DNA of 64,000 nt from Burkholderia sp. USMB20 (lineage in GTDB: Bacteria > Pseudomonadota > Gammaproteobacteria > Burkholderiales > Burkholderiaceae). A program made the translations under genes and the position numbers. How positions within the stretch are numbered: the first letter of the stretch is position 1; the number at the start of each line of letters is the position of its first letter. Positions 54,579 through 64,000 of the stretch are shown here, piece after piece. The stretch lies in assembly GCF_000949135.2 (NCBI RefSeq), contig NZ_JTAN02000010.1:124001-188000 (forward strand), given 5' to 3'. The notes below the pieces were generated by a model. That model had not been told where the DNA came from. It saw only the letters and a program-made list of their open reading frames with translations, and searched no databases.

Positions 54579-55091
54579 TCAGATGGGGCGCGTATCGTCC
54601 GGGTCGACCGGGCGGCGTTGCGGCATCAGCAGCAGGTGGCTCGCGATCGGCCACAGCGCGGCCTCGACGAAGCCGTCCACCAGATAGCGCCAGCCGGGAA
54701 ACGCGGCGCCCATCACGAGGCGGATCACGAACGGCACCAGCTGCGCGACGACGAGCAGCGGCGTGACGTACAGCACCTGCACGCCGATCGGCATCCACAG
54801 CACGCGGCGGTGGATCGTGATCGCGCCGTACGACAGCAGCGTATAGGCGAGCGCATGCTCGCCGAGCAGCCCCGCGTCATGCACGTCCATCAGGATGCCG
54901 AGCGCGAACGCGACGCCCATTCCGACCTTGCGCGGCTGGTGGATGTTCCAGAACAGCAGCACGAGCGCGACGAAGTCGGGCACGCCGGGCAGGCGGCCCC
55001 ACGGCATCAGGTTCAGCAGGAACGCGGCGGCGAGGCTGAAGACGATGAAGTACGGGTTGACCGGCTGCAGGATGTATTGCGGGCGGTTCAT
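54579..55091 (-). CDS. mreD: Rod shape-determining protein MreD
   Basis: The product is 170 residues, mostly hydrophobic, with five or six membrane spans. PDFVALVLLFWNIHQPRKVG and MGVAFALGILMDVHDAGLLGEHALAY are family signatures. It links MreC and MreB to the wall machinery. The ATG overlaps the mreC stop by four bases. Confidence 0.92.
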   Translation of the reverse strand: MNRPQYILQPVNPYFIVFSLAAAFLLNLMPWGRLPGVPDFVALVLLFWNIHQPRKVGMGVAFALGILMDVHDAGLLGEHALAYTLLSYGAITIHRRVLWMPIGVQVLYVTPLLVVAQLVPFVIRLVMGAAFPGWRYLVDGFVEAALWPIASHLLLMPQRRPVDPDDTRPI

Positions 55092-56179
55092 CGCTGGGCT
55101 CCTGGTTGCCCGGCCGCGGGCTTCGCGGGCGCGGCGGCGGGCTTGGCCGGAGCGGCGGGGGCGGCGGGGGCGGCAGGTGCAGCCGCCGCCGGTTTCGCGC
55201 CGGGTGCGGCCGCGGCGGCCGGCTTCGCGTTCGCGTCGGCCTTCTCGGCCTTGTCGGACTTGTCGCCCTTCGCGGCGGCCTTGGCGCCCTTCTTGCCCTT
55301 CGCGTTCTTGTCGGCCGGCTCGGGCTCGGCCGGGCGCGGCGGGACATCGTTCTGGTAATGCAGCACGAGCATCTGCCGCGCGCCGCGCACGGCGGCGACC
55401 GGCGCGCAGGTCACGCGCGCGAACGCGGTATCGGCGAGCTTGTCGACCTTCGCGACCTTCGCGACCGGCAGGCCCGGCGGATAGACGCCATCGAGGCCAC
55501 TCGTGACGAGTTCGTCGCCCGCGACGAGGTCCGAGCTCGTCGGCACGAAGCGCAGGTCGAGCGAATCGCCCTTCGGCGTGCCGTAGATCACGCTGCGCAG
55601 GCCGGTGCGCAGCACCTGCACGGGAATCGCGAGATCGCGGTCGGTGATCAGCGTGACTTCGGCCTGCAGCGGGAACACGCGCGTGACCTGGCCGATCACG
55701 CCGTCCTCGCTGACGACCGGCGCGCCGTTCTGGATGCCCTGCTGCGAACCCTGGCCGATCACGATCTTCTGCGTGAACGGGTCGCTGGTGTCGTACTGGA
55801 TCTCGACCGGCGTCGAATGCGTCGCGATGTGCTGGCGCAGTTCGAGCACCGCGCGCAGATGCGTGTTCTCCTGCGCGAGCACCGCGGCCTGGTTGGCCTG
55901 CGTGGACAGCTGCAGGTTGCGCTTGCGCAGCGCGTCGTTCTCGTGGCGCAGCGACGCACCGGTGACGGCGATGTCGGCCGCGCCCATGAACAGGTCGCGC
56001 GGCACGAGCGCCGCGCGCTGCAGCGGGTACAGCACGGTGCCGAGCACGCCGCGGACGATTTCGAGCGTGCTGAAGCGCGCGTCCGATACGAGAAGCGCGA
56101 TGGCGAGGGCGACGAAGAAGATGAGCCGCGCGAGCGCGGGCGGACCTTGCTTGAAGAGGGGCGGCGGACTGTATTCCAT
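55088..56179 (-). CDS. mreC: Rod shape-determining protein MreC
   Basis: The product is 363 residues. A membrane anchor (about 17-35) is followed by a coiled coil (about 70-112, ALRKRNLQLSTQANQAAVLAQ). The two beta domains follow (VIGQGSQQGIQNGAPVVSEDG and VTLITDRDLAIPVQ, then GDSLDLRFVP). About 85 residues at the end are rich in Lys, Ala and Pro, an extension beyond the usual fold. It forms filaments in the periplasm that organise PBP2 and RodA. Confidence 0.93.
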   Translation of the reverse strand: MEYSPPPLFKQGPPALARLIFFVALAIALLVSDARFSTLEIVRGVLGTVLYPLQRAALVPRDLFMGAADIAVTGASLRHENDALRKRNLQLSTQANQAAVLAQENTHLRAVLELRQHIATHSTPVEIQYDTSDPFTQKIVIGQGSQQGIQNGAPVVSEDGVIGQVTRVFPLQAEVTLITDRDLAIPVQVLRTGLRSVIYGTPKGDSLDLRFVPTSSDLVAGDELVTSGLDGVYPPGLPVAKVAKVDKLADTAFARVTCAPVAAVRGARQMLVLHYQNDVPPRPAEPEPADKNAKGKKGAKAAAKGDKSDKAEKADANAKPAAAAAPGAKPAAAAPAAPAAPAAPAKPAAAPAKPAAGQPGAQR

Positions 56180-56318
56180 GGTCGGCGCCGGGCGCGTGGC
56201 GATCGGTTAAATAATGCTCAGACGCGCGAACGGCGTGGCGGTTCGTTCTGAACGAGCGATCCGGCCACGCCGCGGGTGCGCCATATCAAACGGGACTGCT
56301 TAGGCGATCACTCGTCGA

Positions 56319-57362
<1,044 letters not shown>

Positions 57363-57730
57363 TCAGAATCCTGTTTCGCTCTGGGCCGGCCCTGCATAGC
57401 GAACGCTGAGGGCGGGCAGCGGAAAAAATAACAGCCTCGGGAAGCGTGGCGGAAGCGGCCGCCGCGGCGCACGAAGCTGCGAGTGATGTCTACCGGGAAT
57501 CGCACGAAGCACGCACGGCTTGCCGAAGCGGGGCGAAACGGTGCGGGAAAAGGCTGCCGGGTTTGGGTCGAACGCGTAATGATACCTTATAATTTCGCGG
57601 TATTTGAATCGAAACGGACGGTATTTTTGCCGCTTCGGCCCTGATTTTTGAGGGTGGGATCGTACCCTCCAACCCCCCGCCGCAGCGCGGTTTTTAATGC
57701 GCTGCGCAGCCTTGTTTTTCCGGTGATCGC
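57363..57730. other. Divergent intergenic region between mreB and gatC, 368 bp
   Basis: A rightward TATAAT (57588-57593) lies 138 bp before gatC, with only a weak -35 match. Leftward -10-like words overlap it. A perfect 8-bp hairpin (57681-57688 with 57699-57706) sits in the predicted gatC leader, followed within about 10 bp by five T (57715-57719), which could act as an attenuator. Confidence 0.45.
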
Positions 57731-58030
57731 ATGGCCCTGACCCTGACCGATGTGAAACGCATCGCGCACCTCGCGCGACTCGAAATGGCCGACGCCGACG
57801 CCGAGCATACGCTCGGCCAGCTCAATGAATTCTTCGGCCTCGTCGAGCAGATGCAGGCGGTCGACACCGCCGGCATCGCGCCGCTCGCCCACCCGATCGA
57901 ACAGATCCAGGAAGTCGCGCAGCGCCTGCGCGACGACGCCGTGACGGAAGTCGTCAATCGCGACGACAACCAGCGTCCGGCGCCGGCCGTCCAGGACGGC
58001 CTCTATCTCGTGCCGAAGGTGATCGAGTAA
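57731..58030 (+). CDS. gatC: Asp/Glu-tRNA amidotransferase subunit C
   Basis: The product is 99 residues, the typical size. [20 protein letters not shown] and the end [20 protein letters not shown] with [11 protein letters not shown] are family marks. It wraps around GatA and GatB and stabilises the complex that makes Gln-tRNA and/or Asn-tRNA from misacylated tRNA. It is the first gene of gatCAB. Confidence 0.96.
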   Translation: MALTLTDVKRIAHLARLEMADADAEHTLGQLNEFFGLVEQMQAVDTAGIAPLAHPIEQIQEVAQRLRDDAVTEVVNRDDNQRPAPAVQDGLYLVPKVIE

Positions 58031-58099
58031 GCATTCGATGAGAAGCGCGCCGGCCGGCCTGCGCCGCGCGCCACCCAGAATTCCCAGGAAAACCACTCA

Positions 58100-59590
58100 A
58101 TGCACGCAAAAAGCCTGACCGAACTGCGCGCCGCGCTCGCCGCCAAGGAATGCTCGGCCGTCGAGCTCGCGCAGCTCTACCTGAAACGGATCGACGCGGC
58201 ACGCGACCTGAACGCGTTCGTCCATGTCGATGCCGACCTCACCCTTGCGCAGGCGAAGGCCGCCGACGCCGAGCTCGCGCGCGGCGCGGGCGGCGCGCTG
58301 ACCGGCCTGCCGATCGCGCACAAGGACGTGTTCGTCACGCGCGGCTGGCGCTCGACCGCCGGCTCGAAGATGCTCGCGAACTACGAAAGCCCGTTCGACG
58401 CGACCGTCGTCGCCCGCCTGCAGGCGGCCGGCATGGTCACGCTCGGCAAGACCAACATGGACGAGTTCGCGATGGGCTCGTCCAACGAGAACTCGGCGTT
58501 CGGCGCGGTGAAGAACCCGTGGGACACGAACGCCGTGCCGGGCGGCAGCTCGGGCGGCAGCTCGGCGGCCGTCGCCGCGCGCCTCGCGCCGGCCGCGACC
58601 GGCACCGACACCGGCGGCTCGATCCGTCAGCCCGCGTCGTTCGCGGGCGTGACGGGCATCAAGCCGACCTACGGCCGCGTGTCGCGCTACGGGATGATCG
58701 CGTTCGCGTCGTCGCTCGACCAGGGCGGCCCGATGGCGCAGAGCGCGTCCGACTGCGCGCTGCTGCTGAACGCGATGGCCGGCTTCGACGAGCGCGACTC
58801 GACGAGCCTCGAGCGCGACGACGAGGATTTCACGCGTCATCTCGGCCAGCCGTGGACGGCCGGCAACGACGCGGCCAAGCCGCTCGCGGGGCTGCGCATC
58901 GGCCTGCCGAACGAGTATTTCGGTGATGGTCTGGCCGACGACGTGCGTGCGTCGATCGACGCGGCGCTCAAGCAATATGAGGCGCTCGGTGCGACGCTCG
59001 TGCCGGTGTCGCTGCCGAAGACGGAACTGTCGATTCCCGTGTACTACGTGATCGCACCGGCGGAAGCCTCGTCGAACCTGTCGCGTTTCGACGGCGTGCG
59101 CTTCGGCCACCGCGCCGCGCAGTACGGCGACCTGCTCGACATGTACAAGAAGTCGCGCGCCGAAGGCTTCGGCCCCGAGGTGAAGCGCCGGATCCTGGTC
59201 GGCACCTACGTGCTGTCGCACGGCTACTACGACGCGTACTACCTGCAGGCGCAGAAGATCCGCCGCATCATCGCGAACGATTTCCAGGAAGCGTTCAAGT
59301 CCTGCGACGTGATCATGGGCCCGGCGTCGCCGACGGTCGCATGGGATCTCGGCGCGAAGGGCGACGATCCGGTGCAGATGTATCTCGCGGATATCTACAC
59401 GCTGTCGGTGAGCCTCGCGGGTCTTCCCGGCATGAGCGTGCCGTGCGGCTTCGGCGCCGGCGCGAACGCGAAGCGCCCGGTCGGTCTGCAGATCATCGGC
59501 AACTATTTCAACGAAGCCCGGATGCTGCAGGTCGCCGACGCGTTCCAGCGCGCGACCGACTGGCACAAGCAAGTTCCGGCAGGGGTGTAA
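58100..59590 (+). CDS. gatA: Asp/Glu-tRNA amidotransferase subunit A
   Basis: The product is 496 residues. It is an amidase-signature enzyme with the triad Lys75 (IAHKDVF), cis-Ser150 (GGSSGGS) and nucleophile Ser174 ([13 protein letters not shown]). It frees ammonia from glutamine for GatB. It lies 69 bp after gatC and 3 bp before gatB. Confidence 0.97.
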   Translation: MHAKSLTELRAALAAKECSAVELAQLYLKRIDAARDLNAFVHVDADLTLAQAKAADAELARGAGGALTGLPIAHKDVFVTRGWRSTAGSKMLANYESPFDATVVARLQAAGMVTLGKTNMDEFAMGSSNENSAFGAVKNPWDTNAVPGGSSGGSSAAVAARLAPAATGTDTGGSIRQPASFAGVTGIKPTYGRVSRYGMIAFASSLDQGGPMAQSASDCALLLNAMAGFDERDSTSLERDDEDFTRHLGQPWTAGNDAAKPLAGLRIGLPNEYFGDGLADDVRASIDAALKQYEALGATLVPVSLPKTELSIPVYYVIAPAEASSNLSRFDGVRFGHRAAQYGDLLDMYKKSRAEGFGPEVKRRILVGTYVLSHGYYDAYYLQAQKIRRIIANDFQEAFKSCDVIMGPASPTVAWDLGAKGDDPVQMYLADIYTLSVSLAGLPGMSVPCGFGAGANAKRPVGLQIIGNYFNEARMLQVADAFQRATDWHKQVPAGV

Positions 59591-59593
59591 GCA

Positions 59594-61069
59594 ATGACTA
59601 CGCAATGGGAAGTCGTCATCGGTCTCGAGACGCACGCGCAACTGTCGACCGTCTCGAAGATTTTCTCGGGCGCGTCGACGCAGTTCGGCGCGGAGCCGAA
59701 CACGCAGGCTTGCCCGGTCGACCTGGCGCTGCCGGGCGTGCTGCCGGTGCTGAACCGCGGCGCGGTCGAGCGCGCGATCCGCTTCGGCCTCGCGATCGGC
59801 TCGACCATCGCGCCGCGCAGCATCTTCGCGCGCAAGAATTACTTCTACCCCGATCTGCCGAAGGGCTATCAGATCAGCCAGTACGAGATTCCGGTCGTGC
59901 AGGGCGGCCAGATCACGATCCAGGTGCCCGCCAACGAAAAGGCCGGCAAGGAAGCGTACGAAAAGACCGTCAACCTGACCCGCGCGCACCTCGAGGAAGA
60001 TGCGGGCAAGTCGCTGCATGAAGACTTCGCCGGGATGACCGGGATCGACCTGAACCGCGCGGGCACGCCGCTGCTCGAGATCGTCACCGAGCCGGAAATG
60101 CGCAGCGCGGCCGAGGCCGTCGCGTATGCGAAGGCGCTGCACGCGCTCGTCGTGTGGCTCGGCATCTGCGACGGCAACATGCAGGAAGGCTCGTTCCGCT
60201 GCGACGCGAACGTGTCGGTGCGCCCGGTCGGCCAGGAAAAGTTCGGCACGCGTGCCGAGATCAAGAACCTGAACTCGTTCCGGTTCCTTGAAGAGGCGAT
60301 CAACTACGAAGTGCGCCGCCAGATCGAGCTGATCGAGGACGGCGGCGAAGTCGTGCAGGAAACGCGCCTCTACGATCCGGACAAGCGCGAGACGCGTTCG
60401 ATGCGCAGCAAGGAAGACGCGCACGACTACCGCTACTTCCCCGACCCCGACCTGATGCCGCTCGTGATCGGCCGTGACTGGGTCGAGCGCGTGCAGGCCG
60501 GCATGCCCGAGCTGCCGGCCGCGATGCAGCAGCGCTTCGTCGAGCAGTACGGCGTGTCCGCGTACGACGCGGGCGTGCTGACGTCGAGCAAGGCGATGGC
60601 TGCCTACTTCGAGGCGGTGGTCGCGAAGGCCGGCGCCGCGAACGCGAAGATCGCCGCGAACTGGCTGATGGGCGACGTGTCGTCGCAGCTGAACCGCGAC
60701 GGCATCGAGATCGACGCGATTCCCGTGTCGGCCGCGCAGCTCGCGCTGGTGCTGCAGCGCATCGCCGACGGCACGATCTCGAACAAGATCGCGAAGGAAA
60801 TCTTCGCGACGATCTGGGACGAGAAGGCGACCGACGAAGGCGCGGCCGACCGCATCATCGACGCGAAGGGCCTGAAGCAGATTTCCGACACCGGCGCGCT
60901 GGAAGCGATCATCGACGAGGTGCTGGCGGCGAACGCGAAGTCGGTCGAGGAGTTCCGCGCGGGCAAGGAAAAGGCGTTCAACGCGCTGATCGGCCAGGCG
61001 ATGAAGGCGACCAAGGGCAAGGCCAATCCGCAGCAGGTCAACGAGCTGCTGAAGAAGAAACTCGGCTGA
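59594..61069 (+). CDS. gatB: Asp/Glu-tRNA amidotransferase subunit B
   Basis: The product is 491 residues. The kinase-like cradle begins [20 protein letters not shown] and includes NPLOTS-type motifs such as [33 protein letters not shown] and [13 protein letters not shown]. The tail (about 340-490) is the tRNA-binding YqeY-like domain, ending [14 protein letters not shown]. It activates the side chain of misacylated tRNA with ATP. A terminator follows. Confidence 0.97.
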   Translation: MTTQWEVVIGLETHAQLSTVSKIFSGASTQFGAEPNTQACPVDLALPGVLPVLNRGAVERAIRFGLAIGSTIAPRSIFARKNYFYPDLPKGYQISQYEIPVVQGGQITIQVPANEKAGKEAYEKTVNLTRAHLEEDAGKSLHEDFAGMTGIDLNRAGTPLLEIVTEPEMRSAAEAVAYAKALHALVVWLGICDGNMQEGSFRCDANVSVRPVGQEKFGTRAEIKNLNSFRFLEEAINYEVRRQIELIEDGGEVVQETRLYDPDKRETRSMRSKEDAHDYRYFPDPDLMPLVIGRDWVERVQAGMPELPAAMQQRFVEQYGVSAYDAGVLTSSKAMAAYFEAVVAKAGAANAKIAANWLMGDVSSQLNRDGIEIDAIPVSAAQLALVLQRIADGTISNKIAKEIFATIWDEKATDEGAADRIIDAKGLKQISDTGALEAIIDEVLAANAKSVEEFRAGKEKAFNALIGQAMKATKGKANPQQVNELLKKKLG

Positions 61070-61100
61070 GCATGGCCGCGCGCCTGAACCGCGCCTGACC

Positions 61101-61141
61101 ACGGGCCGCCGCCGAACCTGTTCGGGGCGGCCCGTCGTTTT
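61101..61141 (+). terminator. Terminator after gatCAB
   Basis: A 10-bp stem (61101-61110 with 61126-61135) contains a second 5-bp stem (61112-61116 with 61121-61125) and is followed by four T at 61138-61141. Confidence 0.75.
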
Positions 61142-61195
61142 GGTGCATGCGTTATCGTGTGCGCGTGTGCATCGCACCGTCCAACGGAGGAACGA

Positions 61196-62035
61196 ATGGC
61201 GAAACAACCGTCGCTCGACGATTTCCGCGTGCCGTACAGCACGCGCGAGAAGGAAGCTGCCGCATTCAAGCTCGATGCGTTCGATCCGGCCGCGAAGCCG
61301 TTTTCGTCGGGGTCGAAGGACGCCGACCGCGAACGGCTGTCCGCCGTATCGACCGAGCTCGACGTCCAGCAGGAGCGCCTGCACACGCAGCAGAAGAAGC
61401 GCGTGCTGCTCGTGCTGCAGGGGATGGATACCAGCGGCAAGGACGGCACCGTGCGCGCCGTGTTCCGCGAGGTCGATCCGCTCGGCCTGCGCGTCGTGTC
61501 GTTCAAGGCGCCGACGCCGATCGAGGCCGCGCACGACTTCCTCTGGCGCGTGCATCTGCAGGTACCGGCCGCGGGCGAGCTCGCGATCTTCAACCGCAGC
61601 CACTACGAAGACGTGCTCGTGCCGCGCGTGATCGGCGCGATCGATGACAAGGAATGCGAGCGCCGCTACCGGCAGATCCGCGATTTCGAGACGATGCTGT
61701 TCGAGAACGGCACGACGATCGTCAAGTGCTTCCTGCACATCTCGAAGGACGAGCAGCGCGAGCGGCTGCAGGCGCGCATCGACGATCCGACCAAGCACTG
61801 GAAGTTCGACATCGCCGATCTCGACGCGCGCAAGCACTGGGAGGCGTACCAGTCGGCGTACCGCGATGCGCTCGCCGCGACGTCGGCCGAGCATGCGCCG
61901 TGGTACGTGATCCCGGCGAACTCGAAGACGCACCGCAACGTGATGATCGCCGAGCTGCTGCTGCGCACGATGACCGACATGAAGCTCGAATTCCCGCCGC
62001 CGAAGCCGGAACTCGAAGGCGTGAAGATCCGCTAG
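61196..62035 (+). CDS. Polyphosphate kinase 2 family protein
   Basis: I start at the ATG at 61196, with GGAGG ahead (279 residues). The Walker A motif is LVLQGMDTSGKDGTVRAVF, the lid/Walker B region is IFNRSHYEDVLVPRV, and HFLWRVH-type and ISKDEQRERLQARIDDPTKHWKF-type segments follow. PPK2 enzymes use polyphosphate to make nucleotides. The single domain and the wording around Walker A look like class III, which can phosphorylate both AMP and ADP, but the class is inferred. It has no operon partner. Confidence 0.88.
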   Translation: MAKQPSLDDFRVPYSTREKEAAAFKLDAFDPAAKPFSSGSKDADRERLSAVSTELDVQQERLHTQQKKRVLLVLQGMDTSGKDGTVRAVFREVDPLGLRVVSFKAPTPIEAAHDFLWRVHLQVPAAGELAIFNRSHYEDVLVPRVIGAIDDKECERRYRQIRDFETMLFENGTTIVKCFLHISKDEQRERLQARIDDPTKHWKFDIADLDARKHWEAYQSAYRDALAATSAEHAPWYVIPANSKTHRNVMIAELLLRTMTDMKLEFPPPKPELEGVKIR

Positions 62036-62084
62036 GCTGCGATCCCGCAACCACATCGAACTGAACTGAACAACGGAACCCGAC

Positions 62085-62858
62085 ATGATGCGAGTGATTA
62101 CCGCCAACCTGAACGGCATCCGCTCCGCCGCGAAGAAGGGCTTCTTCGAATGGCTCGGCGAACAGAATGCCGACTGCGTGTGCGTGCAGGAAATCAAGGT
62201 ATCGGCCGACGACCTGCCGGCCGAATTCGTCGAGCCGCACGGCTTCAGGAGCTACTTCCATCACGCCGAGAAGAAGGGCTACAGCGGCGCGGGCGTGTAC
62301 AGCCGCCACGAGCCCGATGACGTGATCATCGGCTTCGGCAGCAGCGAATTCGACTCCGAGGGGCGCTACGTCGAGGCGCGCTACGGCAAGCTGTCGGTCG
62401 TGTCGGTGTACGTGCCGTCCGGCTCGAGCGGCGAAGAGCGCCAGCAGGCGAAGTACCGCTTCATGGACGAGTTCATGCCGCACCTCGCCGAGCTGAAGAA
62501 GAAGCGCGAGGTGATCCTGTGCGGCGACGTGAACATCGTGCACAAGGAAATCGACATCAAGAACTGGAAGAGCAACCAGAAGAATTCGGGCTGCCTGCCG
62601 GAAGAGCGCGCGTGGCTCACGCAGCTGTTCGACGATGTCGGCTACGTCGACGTGTTCCGCACGCTCGATCCGCGCCCCGAGCAGTACACGTGGTGGAGCA
62701 ATCGCGGCCAGGCGTACGCGAAGAACGTCGGGTGGCGGATCGATTACCAGATCGCGACGCCGGGCGTGGCCGGCACCGCGAAGCGCACGTCGATCTTCAA
62801 GGACATCAAGTTCAGCGATCACGCGCCGCTGACGGTGGATTACGACTACAAGAAGTGA
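62085..62858 (+). CDS. xth: Exodeoxyribonuclease III
   Basis: The product is 257 residues; two ATG codons in a row (62085, 62088) are both possible starts. It has the EEP nuclease motifs: ANLNGIRSA, VQEIK with the metal ligand Glu36, SVYVPSGS, CGDVNIVHKEID, and the end KFSDHAPLTVDYD with the catalytic Asp-His. It cuts DNA at abasic sites and degrades 3' ends. It would act after glycosylases such as AlkA, encoded 58 kb to the left. Confidence 0.94.
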   Translation: MMRVITANLNGIRSAAKKGFFEWLGEQNADCVCVQEIKVSADDLPAEFVEPHGFRSYFHHAEKKGYSGAGVYSRHEPDDVIIGFGSSEFDSEGRYVEARYGKLSVVSVYVPSGSSGEERQQAKYRFMDEFMPHLAELKKKREVILCGDVNIVHKEIDIKNWKSNQKNSGCLPEERAWLTQLFDDVGYVDVFRTLDPRPEQYTWWSNRGQAYAKNVGWRIDYQIATPGVAGTAKRTSIFKDIKFSDHAPLTVDYDYKK

Positions 62859-62912
62859 GCGTCGGCGCGGCGCGCTTCGCGTCGCTGCCAAGTCGTCCGG
62901 TCACCGGACGCA

Positions 62913-62947
62913 AAACGGGGCCGCATGTCGAACATGCGGCCCCGTTT
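62913..62947. terminator. Strong stem-loop between xth and the alcohol dehydrogenase gene
   Basis: A 16-bp perfect stem (62913-62928 with 62932-62947) has a three-base loop. It starts with AAA and ends with TTT, so it can serve both converging genes. Confidence 0.75.
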
Positions 62948-62962
62948 CGTTTGGTGCGTCGC

Positions 62963-64000
62963 TTACTGCTTGATCGACGCCATGTCGATCACGAACCGGT
63001 ACTTCACGTCGCTCTTCAGCATCCGCTCGTAAGCGGCATTGATCTGCTGCATCGGAATCGTTTCGATATCCGACGTAATGCCGTGCTCCGCGCAGAAGTC
63101 GAGCATTTCCTGCGTTTCCGCGATCCCGCCGATCAGCGAGCCCGCGAGGCGGCGGCGCTTGAAGATCAGGTTGAATACCTGCGGCGACGGGTGATCGTGC
63201 TCCGGCGCGCCGACGAGCGTCATCGTGCCGTCGCGCTTCAGCAGGTGCAGGAACGGGTTCAGGTCGTGCTGCGCGGCGACCGTGTTCAGGATGAAATCGA
63301 AGCTGTTCAGGTGCGCGTTCATCTGCGCTTCGTCCTTCGAGATCACCACCTCATGCGCGCCGAGACGCTTGCCGTCCTCGATCTTCGACGGCGACGTCGT
63401 GAACAGCACGACGTGCGCGCCCATCGCGCGCGCGAGCTTCACGCCCATGTGACCGAGGCCGCCCAGGCCGACGATCCCGACCTTCTTGCCGGGCCCGACG
63501 TTCCACTGGCGCAGCGGCGAATAAGTCGTGATCCCCGCGCACAAGAGCGGCGCGGCACCGGCCGGGTCGAGCGTCTCGGGCACCCGCAGCACGAACGCCT
63601 CGTCGACGACGAGCTGTGTCGAATAGCCGCCGTACGTGATGTCGCCGGTCACGCGGTCCTGGCCGTTGTAGGTGCCGACGAAGCCGTTCTCGCAATACTG
63701 CTCGAGGCCTTCCGCGCAGCTCGGGCAGGTGCGGCACGAATCGACGAGACAGCCGACGCCGGCCAGCTCGCCGACCTTGAAGCGCGAAACCTGCGGGCCG
63801 GTCGCGGTCACGCGGCCGACGATTTCATGGCCCGGCACGACCGGGTAGATCGTGTTGCGCCATTCGTTGCGGGCCTGGTGCAGGTCCGAGTGGCAGACGC
63901 CGCAGTAGAGCACCGCGATCTGGACGTCGAGGTCGCGCAGCGCGCGGCGCTGGAATTCGAACGGGGCGAGCGGCGAGCGCGCGTCGGTCGCCGCGTAAGC
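62963..64000 (-). CDS. Zinc-dependent NAD(P) alcohol dehydrogenase (YahK/CAD type), N terminus cut by window edge
   Basis: The frame is open to the window edge, giving 345 residues, and probably lacks only a few at the start (visible from AYAATDARSPLAPFEFQRRA). The catalytic zinc ligands are in LYCGVCHSDLHQ and PGHEIVGRV. Four structural-zinc cysteines are in GCLVDSCRTCPSCAEGLEQYC. The cofactor motif is VGIVGLGGLGHMGVKLARAMG. It resembles broad-range aldehyde reductases that use NADPH. It is convergent with xth, and its promoter is outside the window. Confidence 0.93.
   Translation of the reverse strand, partial: AYAATDARSPLAPFEFQRRALRDLDVQIAVLYCGVCHSDLHQARNEWRNTIYPVVPGHEIVGRVTATGPQVSRFKVGELAGVGCLVDSCRTCPSCAEGLEQYCENGFVGTYNGQDRVTGDITYGGYSTQLVVDEAFVLRVPETLDPAGAAPLLCAGITTYSPLRQWNVGPGKKVGIVGLGGLGHMGVKLARAMGAHVVLFTTSPSKIEDGKRLGAHEVVISKDEAQMNAHLNSFDFILNTVAAQHDLNPFLHLLKRDGTMTLVGAPEHDHPSPQVFNLIFKRRRLAGSLIGGIAETQEMLDFCAEHGITSDIETIPMQQINAAYERMLKSDVKYRFVIDMASIKQ

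Noticed and set aside
58097-62197. A 1366-codon open frame on the minus strand across gatA, gatB, the PPK2 gene and xth
   Set aside because: It is the mirror of real plus-strand genes. It is full of Arg, His, Asp and Val, has no family motif, and crosses several gene boundaries and a terminator. High G/C content keeps such frames open.

Overview
The window looks like a stretch of the main chromosome of a Burkholderia species, most likely of the Burkholderia cepacia complex. The reasons are the very high GC content, codons dominated by G or C at the third position, gene-sized open frames on the opposite strand of most genes, and the protein families and gene order (2-aminoethylphosphonate operon with a GntR regulator, rsmB-DUF4390-ntrY-ntrX, mreBCD-mrdA-rodA, gatCAB). 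I saw no insertion sequence, prophage, CRISPR array or rRNA operon. The window cuts a GNAT acetyltransferase gene at its left edge and a zinc alcohol dehydrogenase gene at its right edge.

Layout. 1-7.2 kb: small housekeeping genes (yaeQ, a VOC protein), a strong candidate small RNA at 2.23-2.30 kb, the alkylation-repair pair ada-alkA, and gshA. 7.4-9.2 kb: an LctP permease behind two tandem stem-loops. 9.2-23.4 kb: a phosphorus-scavenging block. It holds a LysR regulator, a Tat-exported phospholipase C, a GntR regulator (PhnR type), and two divergent arms of a 2-aminoethylphosphonate (AEP) pathway. The leftward arm encodes the ABC importer, the transaminase PhnW and an FAD oxidoreductase; the rightward arm encodes PhnA and PhnY. 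Together they would import AEP, convert it to phosphonoacetaldehyde and then phosphonoacetate, and release phosphate and acetate. The arms meet at two overlapping, mirror-symmetric promoters that share a 10-bp word with the phnR promoter.

23.5-33.3 kb: a secreted Tyr/Pro-rich protein, a polar amino-acid ABC importer, a hydrolase/CGNR regulator pair around a perfect palindrome, a DUF3592 membrane protein, tRNA-Lys, a thioesterase, a patatin, a 2-hydroxyacid dehydrogenase and a LysR regulator. 33.4-50.9 kb: housekeeping genes: topB, a thioredoxin-fold protein, dprA, def-fmt, a LysE exporter, htpX, the overlapping rsmB-DUF4390-ntrY-ntrX unit, tRNA-Phe, queC-queE-queD, an HpaI-type aldolase and a Sel1-repeat protein. 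51-64 kb: the leftward cell-shape cluster mreB-mreC-mreD-mrdA-rodA, then gatC-gatA-gatB, a PPK2 kinase, exonuclease III and the alcohol dehydrogenase.

The points most worth following up are the small RNA with two tandem anti-Shine-Dalgarno words, the architecture of the phn promoters, the tandem hairpins before the LctP permease, and an NtrX-like regulator that lacks the AAA+ domain. All calls come from reading the sequence; no database search was run.
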